64,000 nt of DNA from Pantoea alfalfae (GCF_019880205.1 NZ_CP082292.1:3038001-3102000); one strand, 5' to 3'. Positions 40,637 through 50,798 are shown, numbered from the stretch's first letter. Notes: a model not told the origin generated them from the sequence alone. Program-made: numbers and translations.

Positions 40637-41641
40637 TCAGACGCCGACCGGCAGCGGTTTACCCGCCAGATAATCGCGGCAGAGGCGGACCGAGTGACTG
40701 GCCCACTCCGGGCCGAGACTGCGCGCCATTTCGGTTTCAGCATGCGATCCTATCCAGGCGGTGAGCTGGATACGACGCTGGATCAGCAGCGCGGGCAGCA
40801 TGGCCATCTCGGCATCGCTGATATGCGCCACCTGCTCATAACCGCGTATCCAGTGATCGATCCACTCTGGTGCGCGCGGATGATGCTCAACAAAACTGAT
40901 CGCCGCCGCCAGATCGTGCAGATACCAGCCAAGTCCGCAGTCATCGAAGTCGATCACCCGCGTTTCGCCCTTGTGCAGCAGCAGATTGGTCAGCCGCAGA
41001 TCGGCGTGGATCAGACCATAGCGATCCGATCCCTTACCAAACTGCGCCATCGCCGCGCCGACCTGCGCGATCGTCTGTTCGACGACGCCGTGATCGGCGG
41101 GAGGCAGAGTGGGCGCATCCTGCCAGCGTCCCCAGTGACTCTCAGCGCTGGTCATGGTGTGGTGATCCCAGATGATGCGCTGGAAACCCGCGGGTGGCTG
41201 CCACTGCTTACTGTGCTGATGCAGCCGCGCGGTAATCTGTCCCAGCTGCTGAAAGGCGCGGGGATCAACGTCGGTGGTCGGCATCTCCCCCTCGATCCAG
41301 TGAAACAGCACCACGTAGCGCTCACTGCCATCCGGCAGCCGCAGCGTCAGCACCGTTTCGCCCGCGTTGTCCGGCACCGCTTCCGGCACCATAATGCCGG
41401 TTTCGCGCAGCGCGTCGAGCCACAGCAGTTCGCTAAGGATATCCGCTTTCTGATGGTAATCGCCGCGATGCAGCCGCAGCGCATAACGCCGGCCTGCCGC
41501 TTTAACCAGGAACGTGGCGTTCTCTGAGCGGCACAGCAGGCTGAGCTGCCCCTGCAGCGCAGCGGGATAACAGGCCAGCGCCTGCTGCGCCATCAGGGTG
41601 AGTTGGGAATCAGTCAGGTTGTCATATTGTTTTGCGCTCAT
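40637..41641 (-). CDS. APH/ThrB-type small-molecule kinase
   Basis: 334-residue cytosolic phosphotransferase with the aminoglycoside phosphotransferase fold. The catalytic loop is LIHADLRLTNLLLH (catalytic Asp in HADL) and the metal-binding Asp is in VIDFDDCGLGWYLHDLA. It resembles homoserine kinase II, ethanolamine-kinase and hydroxylysine-kinase families (AGPHD1-like) more than antibiotic-resistance APH. Start at ATG 41641 with AAGGAG upstream; ATG 41644 is also possible. Divergent from an ethanolamine-type permease and beside an AraC regulator, which supports an amino-alcohol substrate, but this is inference. The 160-base gap on its left has no gene. Confidence 0.8.
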   Translation of the reverse strand: MSAKQYDNLTDSQLTLMAQQALACYPAALQGQLSLLCRSENATFLVKAAGRRYALRLHRGDYHQKADILSELLWLDALRETGIMVPEAVPDNAGETVLTLRLPDGSERYVVLFHWIEGEMPTTDVDPRAFQQLGQITARLHQHSKQWQPPAGFQRIIWDHHTMTSAESHWGRWQDAPTLPPADHGVVEQTIAQVGAAMAQFGKGSDRYGLIHADLRLTNLLLHKGETRVIDFDDCGLGWYLHDLAAAISFVEHHPRAPEWIDHWIRGYEQVAHISDAEMAMLPALLIQRRIQLTAWIGSHAETEMARSLGPEWASHSVRLCRDYLAGKPLPVGV

Positions 41642-41890
41642 CATCCGGCTCCTTTTCACTTGCGTTATCTCAGCATGTGTTGCCAGAAGGTGAGTTGCTT
41701 GACCTCAGAAGAGACAAAGTTGACCGCAGCGTGCATCCGGCCCGGTTGTTGCCTGTGAGTTGACCGTGGAGGACAGAAGTCACTGCGCCCGCGTCAAGTC
41801 GTGGTGAGTAATGCAACGGCATTATCCCCTTACTTTAGTAGTTATGGCGGTGTAAGGCCGCGTGAGACCAACAACGACGGGGATAGCAGA

Positions 41891-43255
41891 ATGACAAACA
41901 GACTCAAGCCCACGCTGGGCACCCTGCATCTGTGGGGGATTGCGGTTGGCCTGGTGATCTCAGGCGAATATTTTGGCTGGAGTTACGGCTGGGCCGTGGC
42001 GGGCACGCTGGGATTTCTGGTTACTACCGCGCTGATCGCCACGCTCTACACCTGCTTTATTTTTAGCTTCACCGAGCTGACCACCGCGATCCCTCATGCA
42101 GGCGGACCCTTTGCCTATAGCTGTCGCGCCTTTGGCGAAACCGGCGGGCTGATTGCTGGTCTGGCGACGCTGATTGAATTTGTCTTTGCGCCTCCGGCGA
42201 TTGCCATGGCGATCGGGGCTTATCTGAATGTGCAGTATCCCGAACTTAATCCGAAAACCGCGGCGGTCGGCGCGTACCTGCTGTTTATGACGCTGAATAT
42301 TCTCGGTGTAAAACTGGCGGCGATGTTCGAACTGGTTGTCACTGTACTGGCGGTCATTGAGCTGCTGGTATTTATGGGCGTGGTCTCACCTGGCTTCAGC
42401 CTGGCAAACTTTGCCGCACACGGCTGGGCGGGCAGTGACAGCTTCGGACTGCCCGCCTTCTCCGGCATTTTCGCCGCTATTCCCTTCGCTATCTGGTTTT
42501 TCCTTGCCATTGAAGGTGCCGCGATGGCGGCCGAAGAGGCGAAAGATCCTACCCGGACCATTCCCCGTGCCTGGATCAGCGGGATCCTGACGCTGGTAGT
42601 GCTGGCAATTGGCGTAATGCTGATGGCGGGCGGCGCAGGTGACTGGCGTAAACTGGCCGACATTAACGATCCGCTGCCACAGGCGATGAAAATGATCGTT
42701 GGCGAACACTCTACCTGGATGCATATGCTGGTGTGGATTGGGCTGTTTGGCCTGATTGCCAGCTTCCACGGCATCATCCTCGGCTATTCACGGCAGTTTT
42801 TTGCCCTGGCCCGCGCGGGCTATCTGCCGCCTTCGCTGGCAAAACTGTCGCGTTTCCAGACCCCACATCGCGCCATTATTCTCGGCGGCGTGCTGGGCAT
42901 CGCGGCGATTTACAGCGATGGCGTGATTAATCTGCAGGGAATGACGCTGACGGCGGCGATGATCACCATGGCGGTGTTTGGCGCGATTGTGATGTACATC
43001 ATGAGCATGCTGAGCCTGTTTAAACTACGCCGCAGCGCGCCGGAGATGGTGCGCAGTTTCCGCGCGCCGGGCTATCCGATTGTACCGGGCATCGCTCTGC
43101 TGCTGTCAGTCATCTGCCTGCTGGCGATGCTGTGGTTTAATCCGGTGATTGGCGCACTGTTTTTCGCCATTATGCTGGTCGGCTATCTCTACTTCCTCGC
43201 CACCAAAGCGCAGCGCGACCGGGCTCCGCAGGACACGATGCTGGTGGGCGAATAA
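41891..43255 (+). CDS. Ethanolamine-type amino-acid permease (Eat family)
   Basis: 454-residue inner-membrane APC transporter with about 12 hydrophobic segments. It begins MTNRLKPTLGTLHLWGIAVGLVISGEYFGWSYGW, the pattern of Eat ethanolamine permeases, and contains FAIWFFLAIEGAAMAAEEAKDPTRTIPRA and GYSRQFFALARAGYLPP. Start at the ATG behind GGGGATAGCAGA; the longer frame to 41801 has no ribosome site. It is divergent from the APH-type kinase, sharing about 250 bases, with an AraC regulator nearby. Import of ethanolamine or a related amino alcohol is inferred. Confidence 0.85.
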   Translation: MTNRLKPTLGTLHLWGIAVGLVISGEYFGWSYGWAVAGTLGFLVTTALIATLYTCFIFSFTELTTAIPHAGGPFAYSCRAFGETGGLIAGLATLIEFVFAPPAIAMAIGAYLNVQYPELNPKTAAVGAYLLFMTLNILGVKLAAMFELVVTVLAVIELLVFMGVVSPGFSLANFAAHGWAGSDSFGLPAFSGIFAAIPFAIWFFLAIEGAAMAAEEAKDPTRTIPRAWISGILTLVVLAIGVMLMAGGAGDWRKLADINDPLPQAMKMIVGEHSTWMHMLVWIGLFGLIASFHGIILGYSRQFFALARAGYLPPSLAKLSRFQTPHRAIILGGVLGIAAIYSDGVINLQGMTLTAAMITMAVFGAIVMYIMSMLSLFKLRRSAPEMVRSFRAPGYPIVPGIALLLSVICLLAMLWFNPVIGALFFAIMLVGYLYFLATKAQRDRAPQDTMLVGE

Positions 43256-43258
43256 CCG

Positions 43259-43281
43259 CGGCGCGGCAGGATGCCGCGCCG
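43259..43281 (+). terminator. Hairpin after the permease gene
   Basis: CGGCGCGGCA, GGA loop, TGCCGCGCCG: a perfect 10-bp GC stem 3 bases past the stop, without a T-run. It also lies downstream of mak on the other strand. Confidence 0.6.
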
Positions 43282-43339
43282 GGGCTTAAGTTCAGCGCCA
43301 GAAACCCAGGCGCTGAACGTCAGCGGATGTGCGGGACAC

Positions 43340-44251
43340 TCAGCCGTTAAGCGGCCAGAGCCACGCCGCACCGCGAACGCCGCTGGAGTCGCCATGCTGC
43401 GCCTTCAGCACCGGCGTTTCACACTCCCCGCCAAACACCCATTTCTTCATCAGCACCGGTACGGTCTGATAGAGACGATCCACATTGCTCATCCCGCCAC
43501 CCAGCACGATCACGTCGGGATCGATCAGATTAACCACCTGCGCCAGCGATTTGGCCAGCCGCAGCTCATAACGGCTCATCGCCCGTTCGGCGATCGGATC
43601 CTGCTGCGTCAGCAGCGAAACGATCTCAGCACCTTTGCGATGCACGCCACTCAGCCGCTGATAGTCGATACCAAAACCGGTGCCAGAAACAAAGGTCTCG
43701 ATGCAGCCCTGCTGCCCGCAATAACAGGGCACTTCCTGGCGGTAGCGCAGCTCATCTTCATCCATCCACGGCAGCGGATTATGGCCCCACTCGCCGGCAT
43801 TGCCGTTGCCACCGATGCGCGACTCCCCATTGATCGCTACACCTGCGCCCGACCCGGTGCCGATGATCACGGCAAACACCAGCGACTGTCCGGCACCCGC
43901 ACCATCGACCGCTTCCGACACGGCCAGACAGTTGGCGTCGTTGGCAATACGCACTTCCCGGTTCAGCGCCTGAGCCAGATCTTTGTCCAGCGGCTGGCCG
44001 TTGAGCCAGGTAGAGTTGGCATTTTTCACCCGCTTACTGAAGGGCGAAAGCGAGCCAGGAATACCCAGCCCGACCGTGCCGGTCTCGCCGGTTTTCTGCT
44101 CCGCCAGTGTGACCAGATCGACAATCGCCTGCACCGTTGCCTGATAGTCATCACGCGGGGTATTCACCCGATGGCGGAACAGCTCCTGTCCCTTATCCGA
44201 CAATGCAATCACTTCTGTCTTGGTGCCACCCAGATCTATGCCTATGCGCAA
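43340..44251 (-). CDS. mak: Fructokinase Mak (ROK family)
   Basis: 303-residue cytosolic ROK-family sugar kinase, near-identical in layout to E. coli Mak/YajF. ATP site [17 protein letters not shown], sugar-site [16 protein letters not shown] (catalytic Asp), ROK motif [14 protein letters not shown], and the zinc site [10 protein letters not shown]...[15 protein letters not shown]. Phosphorylates fructose, with some mannose activity in E. coli. Divergent from rdgC, the same order as in E. coli. Confidence 0.96.
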   Translation of the reverse strand: MRIGIDLGGTKTEVIALSDKGQELFRHRVNTPRDDYQATVQAIVDLVTLAEQKTGETGTVGLGIPGSLSPFSKRVKNANSTWLNGQPLDKDLAQALNREVRIANDANCLAVSEAVDGAGAGQSLVFAVIIGTGSGAGVAINGESRIGGNGNAGEWGHNPLPWMDEDELRYRQEVPCYCGQQGCIETFVSGTGFGIDYQRLSGVHRKGAEIVSLLTQQDPIAERAMSRYELRLAKSLAQVVNLIDPDVIVLGGGMSNVDRLYQTVPVLMKKWVFGGECETPVLKAQHGDSSGVRGAAWLWPLNG

Positions 44252-44397
44252 GGTTACCTCCTCGTTATTCGTTCAGGTGAGAGATACAGTAGAAGGCGGC
44301 TGCCTTAAAGGCAATGAAACCACTCCGATGTTTCGCTATCATGCGCGCTGACTCTCGCAGACTTGTGCGCCCGATCGCGCCACGGTAAGGAATCCCG

Positions 44398-45309
44398 ATG
44401 TTGTGGTTTAAAAATATGATGGTTTATCGTCTGAATCGTGACATTCCGTTGTCCGCAGATGAGATGGAAAAACAGCTCGACGCCTTCACGTTTTCACCGT
44501 GTGGCAGTCAGGATATGAGCAAGACCGGCTGGGTCCCGCCGATGGGTAACCGCAGCGACGCGCTGACCCATGAGAACAAAGGCCAGATTGTGATTTGCGC
44601 CCGCAAAGAGGAGAAAATCCTGCCGTCGCCGGTCGTGAAACAGGCGCTGGAAGCGAAAATCGACAAGCTGGAATCTGAGCAGAGCCGCAAGCTCAAAAAG
44701 ACCGAAAAAGATTCGCTGAAAGATGAAGTGCTGCACAGCCTGCTGCCGCGCGCCTTCAGCCGTTTCAGCCAGACTTATCTGTGGATCGACACGGTCAACA
44801 ATCTGATTATGGTGGACTGTGCCAGCGCAAAAAAAGCGGAAGATACCCTGGCGCTGCTGCGCAAAAGCCTGGGTTCACTGCCGGTGGTGCCGCTGACGCT
44901 GGAAAACCCGATTGAGCTGACCCTGACCGAGTGGGTTCGTTCGGGCGATCTGCCTGCCGGTTTTGCGCTGATGGATGAAGCGGAGCTGAAAGCGCTGCTG
45001 GAAGATGGCGGCGTCATTCGCTGCAAGAAACAGGATCTGGTATGCGATGAGATCGCCAACCACATCGAAGCGGGCAAGCTGGTGACCAAACTGGCACTCG
45101 ACTGGCAGGAGCGCATTCAGTTCGTGCTGGCGGATGACGGTTCGGTGAAACGTCTGAAGTTCAGCGACACGCTGCGCGACCAGAACGACGATATCGACCG
45201 CGAAGATTTTGCTCAGCGCTTTGATGCTGACTTTATTCTGATGACCAGCGAACTGGCCGCACTGACCAGCAATCTGGTGGAAGCCTTAGGTGGCGAAGCC
45301 CAGCGTTAA
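44398..45309 (+). CDS. rdgC: Recombination-associated protein RdgC
   Basis: 303-residue DNA-binding protein that forms a ring dimer on duplex DNA and modulates RecA. It begins [18 protein letters not shown] and matches E. coli RdgC in length and in segments [34 protein letters not shown], and [19 protein letters not shown]. Followed by a strong shared terminator and the convergent ppnP. Confidence 0.97.
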   Translation: MLWFKNMMVYRLNRDIPLSADEMEKQLDAFTFSPCGSQDMSKTGWVPPMGNRSDALTHENKGQIVICARKEEKILPSPVVKQALEAKIDKLESEQSRKLKKTEKDSLKDEVLHSLLPRAFSRFSQTYLWIDTVNNLIMVDCASAKKAEDTLALLRKSLGSLPVVPLTLENPIELTLTEWVRSGDLPAGFALMDEAELKALLEDGGVIRCKKQDLVCDEIANHIEAGKLVTKLALDWQERIQFVLADDGSVKRLKFSDTLRDQNDDIDREDFAQRFDADFILMTSELAALTSNLVEALGGEAQR

Positions 45310-45340
45310 TCAGAATCACCCGGACAGACATGGTTTGCCC

Positions 45341-45371
45341 AAAAAAAGGGCCGCTTAGCGGCCCTTTTTTT
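45341..45371. terminator. Bidirectional terminator between rdgC and ppnP
   Basis: A7, then GGGCCGC (45348-45354), TTA, GCGGCCC (45358-45364), then T7. The T-run runs into the ppnP stop codon, so one structure serves both convergent genes. Confidence 0.95.
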
Positions 45372-45666
45372 AATCTTTGTCTTTCAGGTAGCGGCAGAGA
45401 TAGGAACTTGGCTCGCCGACCTGCAGATGAAATTCACTGTGACCCGGCACGTTAAACACCGAACCCGCTTCAAACCATTTCCACTCAGTCTCACCCGGCA
45501 GCAACACCTTAAGCGAGCCGCTGACGACGGTCATCTCTTCCGGCTGGCCGGTTCCAAATGTGTATTCACCTTCAGACATCACGCCCACGCTGGCACGACC
45601 GGTGCTCGCACTGTCAAAACCGATAGATTTAACTTTTCCGTCAAAATACTCACTTACGTTGAGCAT
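45370..45666 (-). CDS. ppnP: Pyrimidine/purine nucleoside phosphorylase PpnP
   Basis: 98-residue cupin-fold cytosolic enzyme (YaiE) with broad nucleoside phosphorylase activity. Starts [18 protein letters not shown]; later [18 protein letters not shown] and [19 protein letters not shown]. Start at the conserved ATG 45666, not the earlier in-frame codon at 45684. The small beta-barrel length matches the family (94 in E. coli). Confidence 0.95.
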   Translation of the reverse strand: MLNVSEYFDGKVKSIGFDSASTGRASVGVMSEGEYTFGTGQPEEMTVVSGSLKVLLPGETEWKWFEAGSVFNVPGHSEFHLQVGEPSSYLCRYLKDKD

Positions 45667-45913
45667 AATAGTTCTCCAGAGCACATGTTGTGTGTCTGGA
45701 AGTGTAGAAGGGAACCCGCTGATCTGTCACGCGAAATGATGGTCGTTTGTGATCTCTTCCGATGGGAGAGCGCGTTAAGCAGGTGGTCCGGGCAGCGCTG
45801 TTTTGATTCGGCTATGGGGATTTGGGGAGTCAAACATAGAGGGAAAAGATCAGGCAACTTACGGGCAGATTAAAGCTGAGCAGCAGGCTGGCGTCCCTGC
45901 CAGCCGTGACGTG

Positions 45914-46105
45914 TTACTCTTTTTCGACGTCTTCGTAGCGCGCTTTAGCATCATGCGCTTCTTCTTCCGTCTCGTGCTCGCTGATTAATGAATTCGGTTT
46001 GGGATGATCAGCACGCAATTCGTAAGAAGTGACTTTATTACCTTCAGTGCCCTTTTCAACGGGCACAACTTTCGCTTCACGTGGGTACGGTGGTCTGGTC
46101 GGCAT
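45914..46105 (-). CDS. yaiA: YaiA family protein
   Basis: 63-residue small protein, the same length as E. coli YaiA, beginning [19 protein letters not shown] and ending with the conserved [21 protein letters not shown]. In E. coli yaiA lies in the TyrR-regulated aroL-yaiA-aroM operon; aroL precedes it here, 111 bases upstream, and aroM is absent. Function unknown. Confidence 0.93.
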   Translation of the reverse strand: MPTRPPYPREAKVVPVEKGTEGNKVTSYELRADHPKPNSLISEHETEEEAHDAKARYEDVEKE

Positions 46106-46216
46106 ACTGTGTCCCTCTTGTCTGAATAACATTCCACAGGACAGGCCGCTGCCTGTCATAGAGTAAGTATAGACAATGCCATCCGAAGCGGGATCAAAGC
46201 GGGAAAAATCGGAGGG

Positions 46217-46741
46217 TTAGCTGGCGCGCGCCAGGGAAAGTGACAGCAGAATCTCTTCCACCACGCACGCCGGCGATTGCATGGCGTTGACCTGATGATG
46301 GGCCGCCGCCTGGTAGAGATGCGCACGTTCACGCAGCACATCACTCATCTCATCGGCAATCGGACGTCCGGTCAGCGTTGGACGCTGAGCCGCTTCAGGT
46401 TCGCTTTCCAGTCGTTCTGCCAGCACTTCGGGCGACGCGCTGAGCCAGATCACCCGGCCCTGCTCCTGCATGAAGCGGCAGTTCTCTTCAGCCAGAATCA
46501 TACCACCACCGGTAGCAATCACGGTCCCGGGTGCTGTTACCGCTTTAAGCGATTCCGTTTCACGGGCGCGAAAACCTTCCCAGCCTTCTGCCGCAACAAT
46601 CTCGGCCACGCTGCGCTGCGTGCTGAGTTGCAGATAGTGATCGGTATCTCTAAAGGCGTAGCCCAGCGCCTGCGACAACGCTTCGCCGACCGTGGTTTTG
46701 CCGCAACCGCGAGCGCCAATCAAAAAGATGGGTAGTGACAT
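46217..46741 (-). CDS. aroL: Shikimate kinase 2
   Basis: 174-residue cytosolic kinase phosphorylating shikimate at the 3-hydroxyl, in aromatic amino-acid synthesis. Walker A in FLIGARGCGKTTVGEAL, shikimate-site DTDHYLQLSTQRSVAEIV and GWEGFRARETESLKAV, then TVIATGGGMILAEEN. The start at 46741 has GGCGGAGG upstream and gives the E. coli length; an in-frame frame to 46909 is not conserved. It precedes yaiA. Confidence 0.96.
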   Translation of the reverse strand: MSLPIFLIGARGCGKTTVGEALSQALGYAFRDTDHYLQLSTQRSVAEIVAAEGWEGFRARETESLKAVTAPGTVIATGGGMILAEENCRFMQEQGRVIWLSASPEVLAERLESEPEAAQRPTLTGRPIADEMSDVLRERAHLYQAAAHHQVNAMQSPACVVEEILLSLSLARAS

Positions 46742-47057
46742 CAGGGCCATTCCTCCGCCTGACCGCGCGATGCGGCTGCATGGTGAGCTTAATAATGCGA
46801 CGCATGATAACTGGAAATTATTATGGCCTCCACCTGTCAGGCATGATTTACGCATTTTCGTTACCTGAACAGCGATAACATTCGTATTTTCAACAGGAAA
46901 AGCATGCACGTTTTGTGCATCAGGGCGCTAACAGGACGATAAAACAACGCGTAAAGTAGCGTCCGGAATGCGCTGGCAATATTTGCTTACCGCCGCGATT
47001 TTACTTTTCTCACTGGCGCCCACATATACTGATAAACATTGCCACAGGAGAGTCATC
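46742..47057. other. Divergent region between aroL and the DUF2076 gene
   Basis: 316 bases with no supported gene. A 5' extension of the DUF2076 frame (from 46968) has a hydrophobic start but no ribosome site. I found no clear TyrR box, although aroL is TyrR-regulated in E. coli. Confidence 0.4.
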
Positions 47058-47786
47058 ATGCAACGCGAAGAACAACAACTGATCGAAGGGCTGTTCAGCC
47101 GTCTGAAACAGGCTGAAAGCCAGACCGTGGCACGCGATGCCGCAGCCGAACAACTGATTAATCAGCATCTTCAGGCGCAGCCGGGCGCGCCTTACTACAT
47201 GGCGCAGGCGATCCTGATTCAGGAAGCGGCACTGAAAAAACTTAATGAGAAAGTGTCAGCGCTGGAAAGCCAGGTTGCACAGTTGCAACAGCAACAGCAG
47301 CAGCAACCCGCACAGAGCAGCGGCGGCTTTCTGTCGGGACTGTTTGGCAGCGGTTCGCGCCAGCAGCAGCCCGTTCAGCAGCAGCAACAATCGTCGCCGT
47401 GGAACAGTGCACCGCAGCAACCGGCACAGCAGCAATATGCTCCTGCCCAGGCACCCGCGCCACGCGGCACCGGTTTCCTTGGCGGCGCACTGCAAACAGC
47501 GGTGGGCGTGGCTGGGGGGGTCGTGATGGCCGACATGCTGACCAGCATGTTCCACCATTCACAGCCGGAAGAGATTGTGAACATCATCAATGAGCCGCCA
47601 TTGCCGGAGGTGAATGATAATCTCAACACCTTCAACGGTGGCGATGACAACGCCGATGCCTTTAACGGCGGTAATGATAACGCCTTCCTGGACCAGAACG
47701 CGGGCTGGGACAGTAATTATGCTGACAACAGCGATCTGAACGATTTTGGCGGCGGCGATTTCGACGACGACGATAGCTTCGTTTAA
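47058..47786 (+). CDS. DUF2076 domain protein
   Basis: 242-residue protein. The N-terminal about 75 residues ([41 protein letters not shown]) match the DUF2076 family. A Gln-rich low-complexity stretch follows (about 75-140), then a Gly-rich hydrophobic segment [25 protein letters not shown] and an acidic, Asp/Asn-rich C-terminus repeating [19 protein letters not shown]. Start at ATG 47058 with CAGGAGAGTCATC upstream. Function unknown; perhaps envelope-associated. The end overlaps the convergent yaiI by 4 bases. Confidence 0.8.
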   Translation: MQREEQQLIEGLFSRLKQAESQTVARDAAAEQLINQHLQAQPGAPYYMAQAILIQEAALKKLNEKVSALESQVAQLQQQQQQQPAQSSGGFLSGLFGSGSRQQQPVQQQQQSSPWNSAPQQPAQQQYAPAQAPAPRGTGFLGGALQTAVGVAGGVVMADMLTSMFHHSQPEEIVNIINEPPLPEVNDNLNTFNGGDDNADAFNGGNDNAFLDQNAGWDSNYADNSDLNDFGGGDFDDDDSFV

Positions 47787-48238
47787 GTAGAGCGTTTCTG
47801 CTGAGTGAGCCAGCTGTCCAGCTCATTGGCAAACTGCTGGCGGTCACGCGGACTCATCGTCGCGGGGCCGCCGGTCTGCACGCCGCTTGACCGCAGAGTA
47901 TCCATAAAATCCCGCATCGTCAGGCGTTCACGTATCGTGGCCGGTGAGTAGCGCTCGCCGCGCGGATTCAACGCTGCCGCCCCTTTCTCAATCACCTCAG
48001 CCGCCAGCGGAATATCGGCGGTGATCACCAGATCGCCGGGCTGACAACGTCTGACAATCTCATTGTCCGCCACATCAAATCCGGCTGGCACCTGCAGGGT
48101 GCGCAGATAAGGCGATGGCGGCACACGCAGAAACTGGTTTGCCACAAAAGTGACCGTGGTGGCGGTGCGATCCGCAGCACGGTAGAGCACCTCTTTGATC
48201 ACATTCGGACAGGCATCGGCATCGACCCAGATAAACAT
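47783..48238 (-). CDS. yaiI: YaiI/YqxD family (DUF188) protein
   Basis: 151-residue PIN-like-fold protein close to E. coli YaiI. It starts [22 protein letters not shown] and contains [34 protein letters not shown] and [27 protein letters not shown]. The pattern of Asp residues suggests metal binding; activity unknown. Start at the second of two adjacent ATGs, spaced 6 bases from AAGGA. Confidence 0.93.
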   Translation of the reverse strand: MFIWVDADACPNVIKEVLYRAADRTATTVTFVANQFLRVPPSPYLRTLQVPAGFDVADNEIVRRCQPGDLVITADIPLAAEVIEKGAAALNPRGERYSPATIRERLTMRDFMDTLRSSGVQTGGPATMSPRDRQQFANELDSWLTQQKRST

Positions 48239-48406
48239 CATGATTCCTTACAGTCAGAGAAGCCTGAGATCTTGCCGGGTTCTCCCTGAATGGCAAATTT
48301 TATTTGCGGCACGCTTTCCAGCCCGCACCCGGCTGACTTGTTATTCGGGCTGGCTGAAGTAAGCTAGCCCACTGAGAAAACCGAATAATGTCCTAAGGAG
48401 ATGGCG

Positions 48407-49219
48407 ATGCTGGCAAAAAAAATCGGGTTTATCGGCGGGGGAAACATGGCGAAAGCCATTATCGGCGGACTGGTCAATAGCGGCAAAATCGCCCCGTCTG
48501 ATATCTTCGTTTACGATCGCAAAGCAGAGACCAACCAGGCGATGGCAGAGCAGTATGGTATCAACGCGGCTGAGAGCACGGATGCGCTGGCACGTGAAGT
48601 GGACATCCTGTTCGGCGCGGTAAAACCCAATGTGATCCTGAAAGTATTAAAAGAGCTGGCCGGCAGCCTGAAAAAAGAGGCGCTGGTGGTGTCGATTGCG
48701 GCGGGCGTGACGCTGGATTCGCTTTCATCGGTGCTGGGCTACGATCGTAAAATCGTCCGGGCGATGCCGAATACGCCTTCGCTGGTCAGCGAAGGCATGA
48801 CCTCGGTCACGCCCAACGTGCTGGTTGAGCAGGCGGAGATCAACGAGGTCGTTGCGATTTTTGAGAGCTTCGGCAAAGCGGCCGTGGTGGATGAATATCT
48901 GATTCACTCCGTGGTCGGCGTCAGCGGTTCTGCGCCGGCCTACGTCTTTATGTTTATCGAAGCGATGGCGGATGCGGCCGTACTGGGCGGCATGCCGCGC
49001 GCCCAGGCCTATCAGTTTGCTGCACAGGCGGTAAAAGGAGCGGCGGAGATGGTGCTGACCAGCGGTAAACATCCGGCTGAACTTAAAGATATGGTCTGCT
49101 CACCTGGCGGCACCACCATTGAAGCCGTGAAGGTGCTGGAAGAGAAAGGGATGCGGTCGGCAGTGATTGAAGCAATGCAGCAGTGCATGGCGAAGTCCGA
49201 AAAACTGAGCCGCAGCTAA
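48407..49219 (+). CDS. proC: Pyrroline-5-carboxylate reductase
   Basis: 270-residue cytosolic NAD(P)H enzyme making L-proline from pyrroline-5-carboxylate, the last step of proline synthesis. Rossmann motif KIGFIGGGNMAKAIIGGL, then VKPNVILKVLKEL, RAMPNTPSLVSEGMTSVTPN, SGSAPAYVFMFIEAMADAAVLGGMPR and SPGGTTIEAVKVLEEKG. Start at ATG 48407, six bases after AAGGAG; an ATG two codons earlier abuts the ribosome site and is unlikely. Confidence 0.96.
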   Translation: MLAKKIGFIGGGNMAKAIIGGLVNSGKIAPSDIFVYDRKAETNQAMAEQYGINAAESTDALAREVDILFGAVKPNVILKVLKELAGSLKKEALVVSIAAGVTLDSLSSVLGYDRKIVRAMPNTPSLVSEGMTSVTPNVLVEQAEINEVVAIFESFGKAAVVDEYLIHSVVGVSGSAPAYVFMFIEAMADAAVLGGMPRAQAYQFAAQAVKGAAEMVLTSGKHPAELKDMVCSPGGTTIEAVKVLEEKGMRSAVIEAMQQCMAKSEKLSRS

Positions 49220-49231
49220 GCGTCAGGCATT

Positions 49232-49266
49232 GCGCAGGGCGGACCAGCTCGCGGCCCGCCCTGCGC
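49232..49266. terminator. Hairpin between proC and the Rieske-FAD reductase gene
   Basis: GCGCAGGGCGG and CCGCCCTGCGC form an 11-bp stem with a 13-nt loop, between convergent stops. No T-run on either side; a weak shared terminator. Confidence 0.55.
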
Positions 49267-49271
49267 GCAGC

Positions 49272-50798
49272 TTAACTGATGTGCGCCTGACAGAGCGCTA
49301 CCGCGTCGGCAAGCGTCATCGGTTGCTGCATCCGCTCCACCAGCTCAGCGGTCAGCGTGTACATACCGCATGAGCAGATCGCGGCCAGTTGCCCCTGCTG
49401 ACCATAAAACGCCATAAACTTTTTGTCCTCCAGCGAGCCGATCAGCTCGAAATTATCCCATTCTGCTGCGTGGCCAACATACTCATAACGGGTGCCATAC
49501 TGCGTCGTCCAGAAAAACGGCACACGATCAAAGGTGACGTTCTGATCCAGCATATTCCATGCGGCAGTCTGTCCCTGCTGATGCGCGACGCGATAGTGCT
49601 CAATGCGCAGCGGCCCCTGTGCCGACGGATACGTGGCGATATCACCCGCCACCCAGATATTGTCAGCGACCCGTAAATGCTCGTCTGCCTGCAGACTGCC
49701 ATCCTCTGCCAGCGGCAGATCGTGGATAAAGTCGGTAGCCGGTTTAACGCCGGTAGCAAACAGCACAACATTCGCGTCCAGCTGCCGTCCGCCCTTAAGC
49801 TGCACGCCACTCACCTGCTGGTCGCCCTGCAGTGATGCGATCTCACCCTGCACCCACTTCACGCCATTTTGCTCATGCAACTGGTAGAAATAGCGGCCAA
49901 TCTGATCGCCAAACCGTTTTGCAAAGGGCAGCGCCTGACGGGCAATCACTGTAACGTCGATGTCACGGTTACGCAGTGCCGACGCCAGCTCGGTGCCGAT
50001 AAAACTGTTACCGATAATCACGATTTTATGGGTCGCATCCACCGCCTGAAGCAGCTCATCGGTCTGCGCTTTGCTGCGCAGCAGATAGACCCCGTCAAGA
50101 TCGCTGCCCGGCAAATCGGGACGGACAGGCTTCGCGCCGCTGGCGATCAGCAGTTTGTCGAAGGCAAGCGTTTCGCCATCGTCGAAGATCAGCCGTTGCT
50201 GCTGCGCATCGAGGCGGCTCACGGTTGCCTGCACTCGTTCAACGTGATCCATCACATCCGCTTTCAGCAGCTGTGGCACCTCGCTGATGTCCATTTTGCC
50301 CGACGGCACAAATTTGGTCAGCGCGGTGCGGTCGTAAGGTGCGTCCGCCTCCCGCTCAACCAGAATCAGGCGGCCTTTGAAACCGTCATGACGCAGACGC
50401 CACAGCGCTGCGCTGCCCGCCGCGCCACCACCCAGCACCACATAGACCGGCGCGGCTGCCCCGCTGCCAATGGGGGCAGCGGGTGACATCGCTTTAGGAT
50501 TCACCAGCACCCGCCCCTGTTCGATGCGCAGCGGATACTGTTTGAGATCGGCTAGCGCCAGCGGTTCACACATTTTGCCGTCGGCAAGATCAAACGCGGC
50601 TTTGTGCCACGGGCAGACCAGCCGGTCGCCGCAGATGGCGCCCTGCTCCAGCGGCGCGCCCGCGTGTGGACATTTCGCCTGATACGCGCGTACGTTGTCC
50701 CCGTCGCGAATCAGTAAGACCTCTACCTCACCCAGCGTTTTTTTAACCGGCTGTCGCTGAGGCAGATCGTTCAGGTCGGTGGTAAATTGATAGTTCAC
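49272..50798 (-). CDS. Rieske [2Fe-2S]-FAD-dependent oxidoreductase (AIF-like)
   Basis: 508-residue cytosolic reductase combining a Rieske domain with a pyridine-nucleotide disulfide oxidoreductase fold. The N-terminal Rieske ligands are in CPHAGAPLEQG and CPWHKAAFDLADG (about 43-82). FAD motif VYVVLGGGAAGSAALWRL (about 120-140), NAD motif KIVIIGNSFIGTELASALR and FAD-terminal VADNIWVAGDIATYP. It resembles apoptosis-inducing-factor-like and ferredoxin-reductase-type proteins; substrate unknown. Start at GTG 50798 (MNYQFTTDLNDLPQ), seven bases after GGAG; upstream in-frame codons are not conserved. Monocistronic and not part of the E. coli proC locus. Confidence 0.85.
   Translation of the reverse strand: MNYQFTTDLNDLPQRQPVKKTLGEVEVLLIRDGDNVRAYQAKCPHAGAPLEQGAICGDRLVCPWHKAAFDLADGKMCEPLALADLKQYPLRIEQGRVLVNPKAMSPAAPIGSGAAAPVYVVLGGGAAGSAALWRLRHDGFKGRLILVEREADAPYDRTALTKFVPSGKMDISEVPQLLKADVMDHVERVQATVSRLDAQQQRLIFDDGETLAFDKLLIASGAKPVRPDLPGSDLDGVYLLRSKAQTDELLQAVDATHKIVIIGNSFIGTELASALRNRDIDVTVIARQALPFAKRFGDQIGRYFYQLHEQNGVKWVQGEIASLQGDQQVSGVQLKGGRQLDANVVLFATGVKPATDFIHDLPLAEDGSLQADEHLRVADNIWVAGDIATYPSAQGPLRIEHYRVAHQQGQTAAWNMLDQNVTFDRVPFFWTTQYGTRYEYVGHAAEWDNFELIGSLEDKKFMAFYGQQGQLAAICSCGMYTLTAELVERMQQPMTLADAVALCQAHIS

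Noticed and set aside
40406..41527. 373-residue plus-strand frame opposite the APH-type kinase
   Set aside because: Although long, it is antisense to a kinase with intact catalytic motifs and shows no domain pattern; it would also collide with the AraC gene start.
46742..46967. TyrR box upstream of aroL
   Set aside because: I looked for TGTAAA-N6-TTTACA and found only weak partial resemblance, so TyrR control is not claimed from the sequence.
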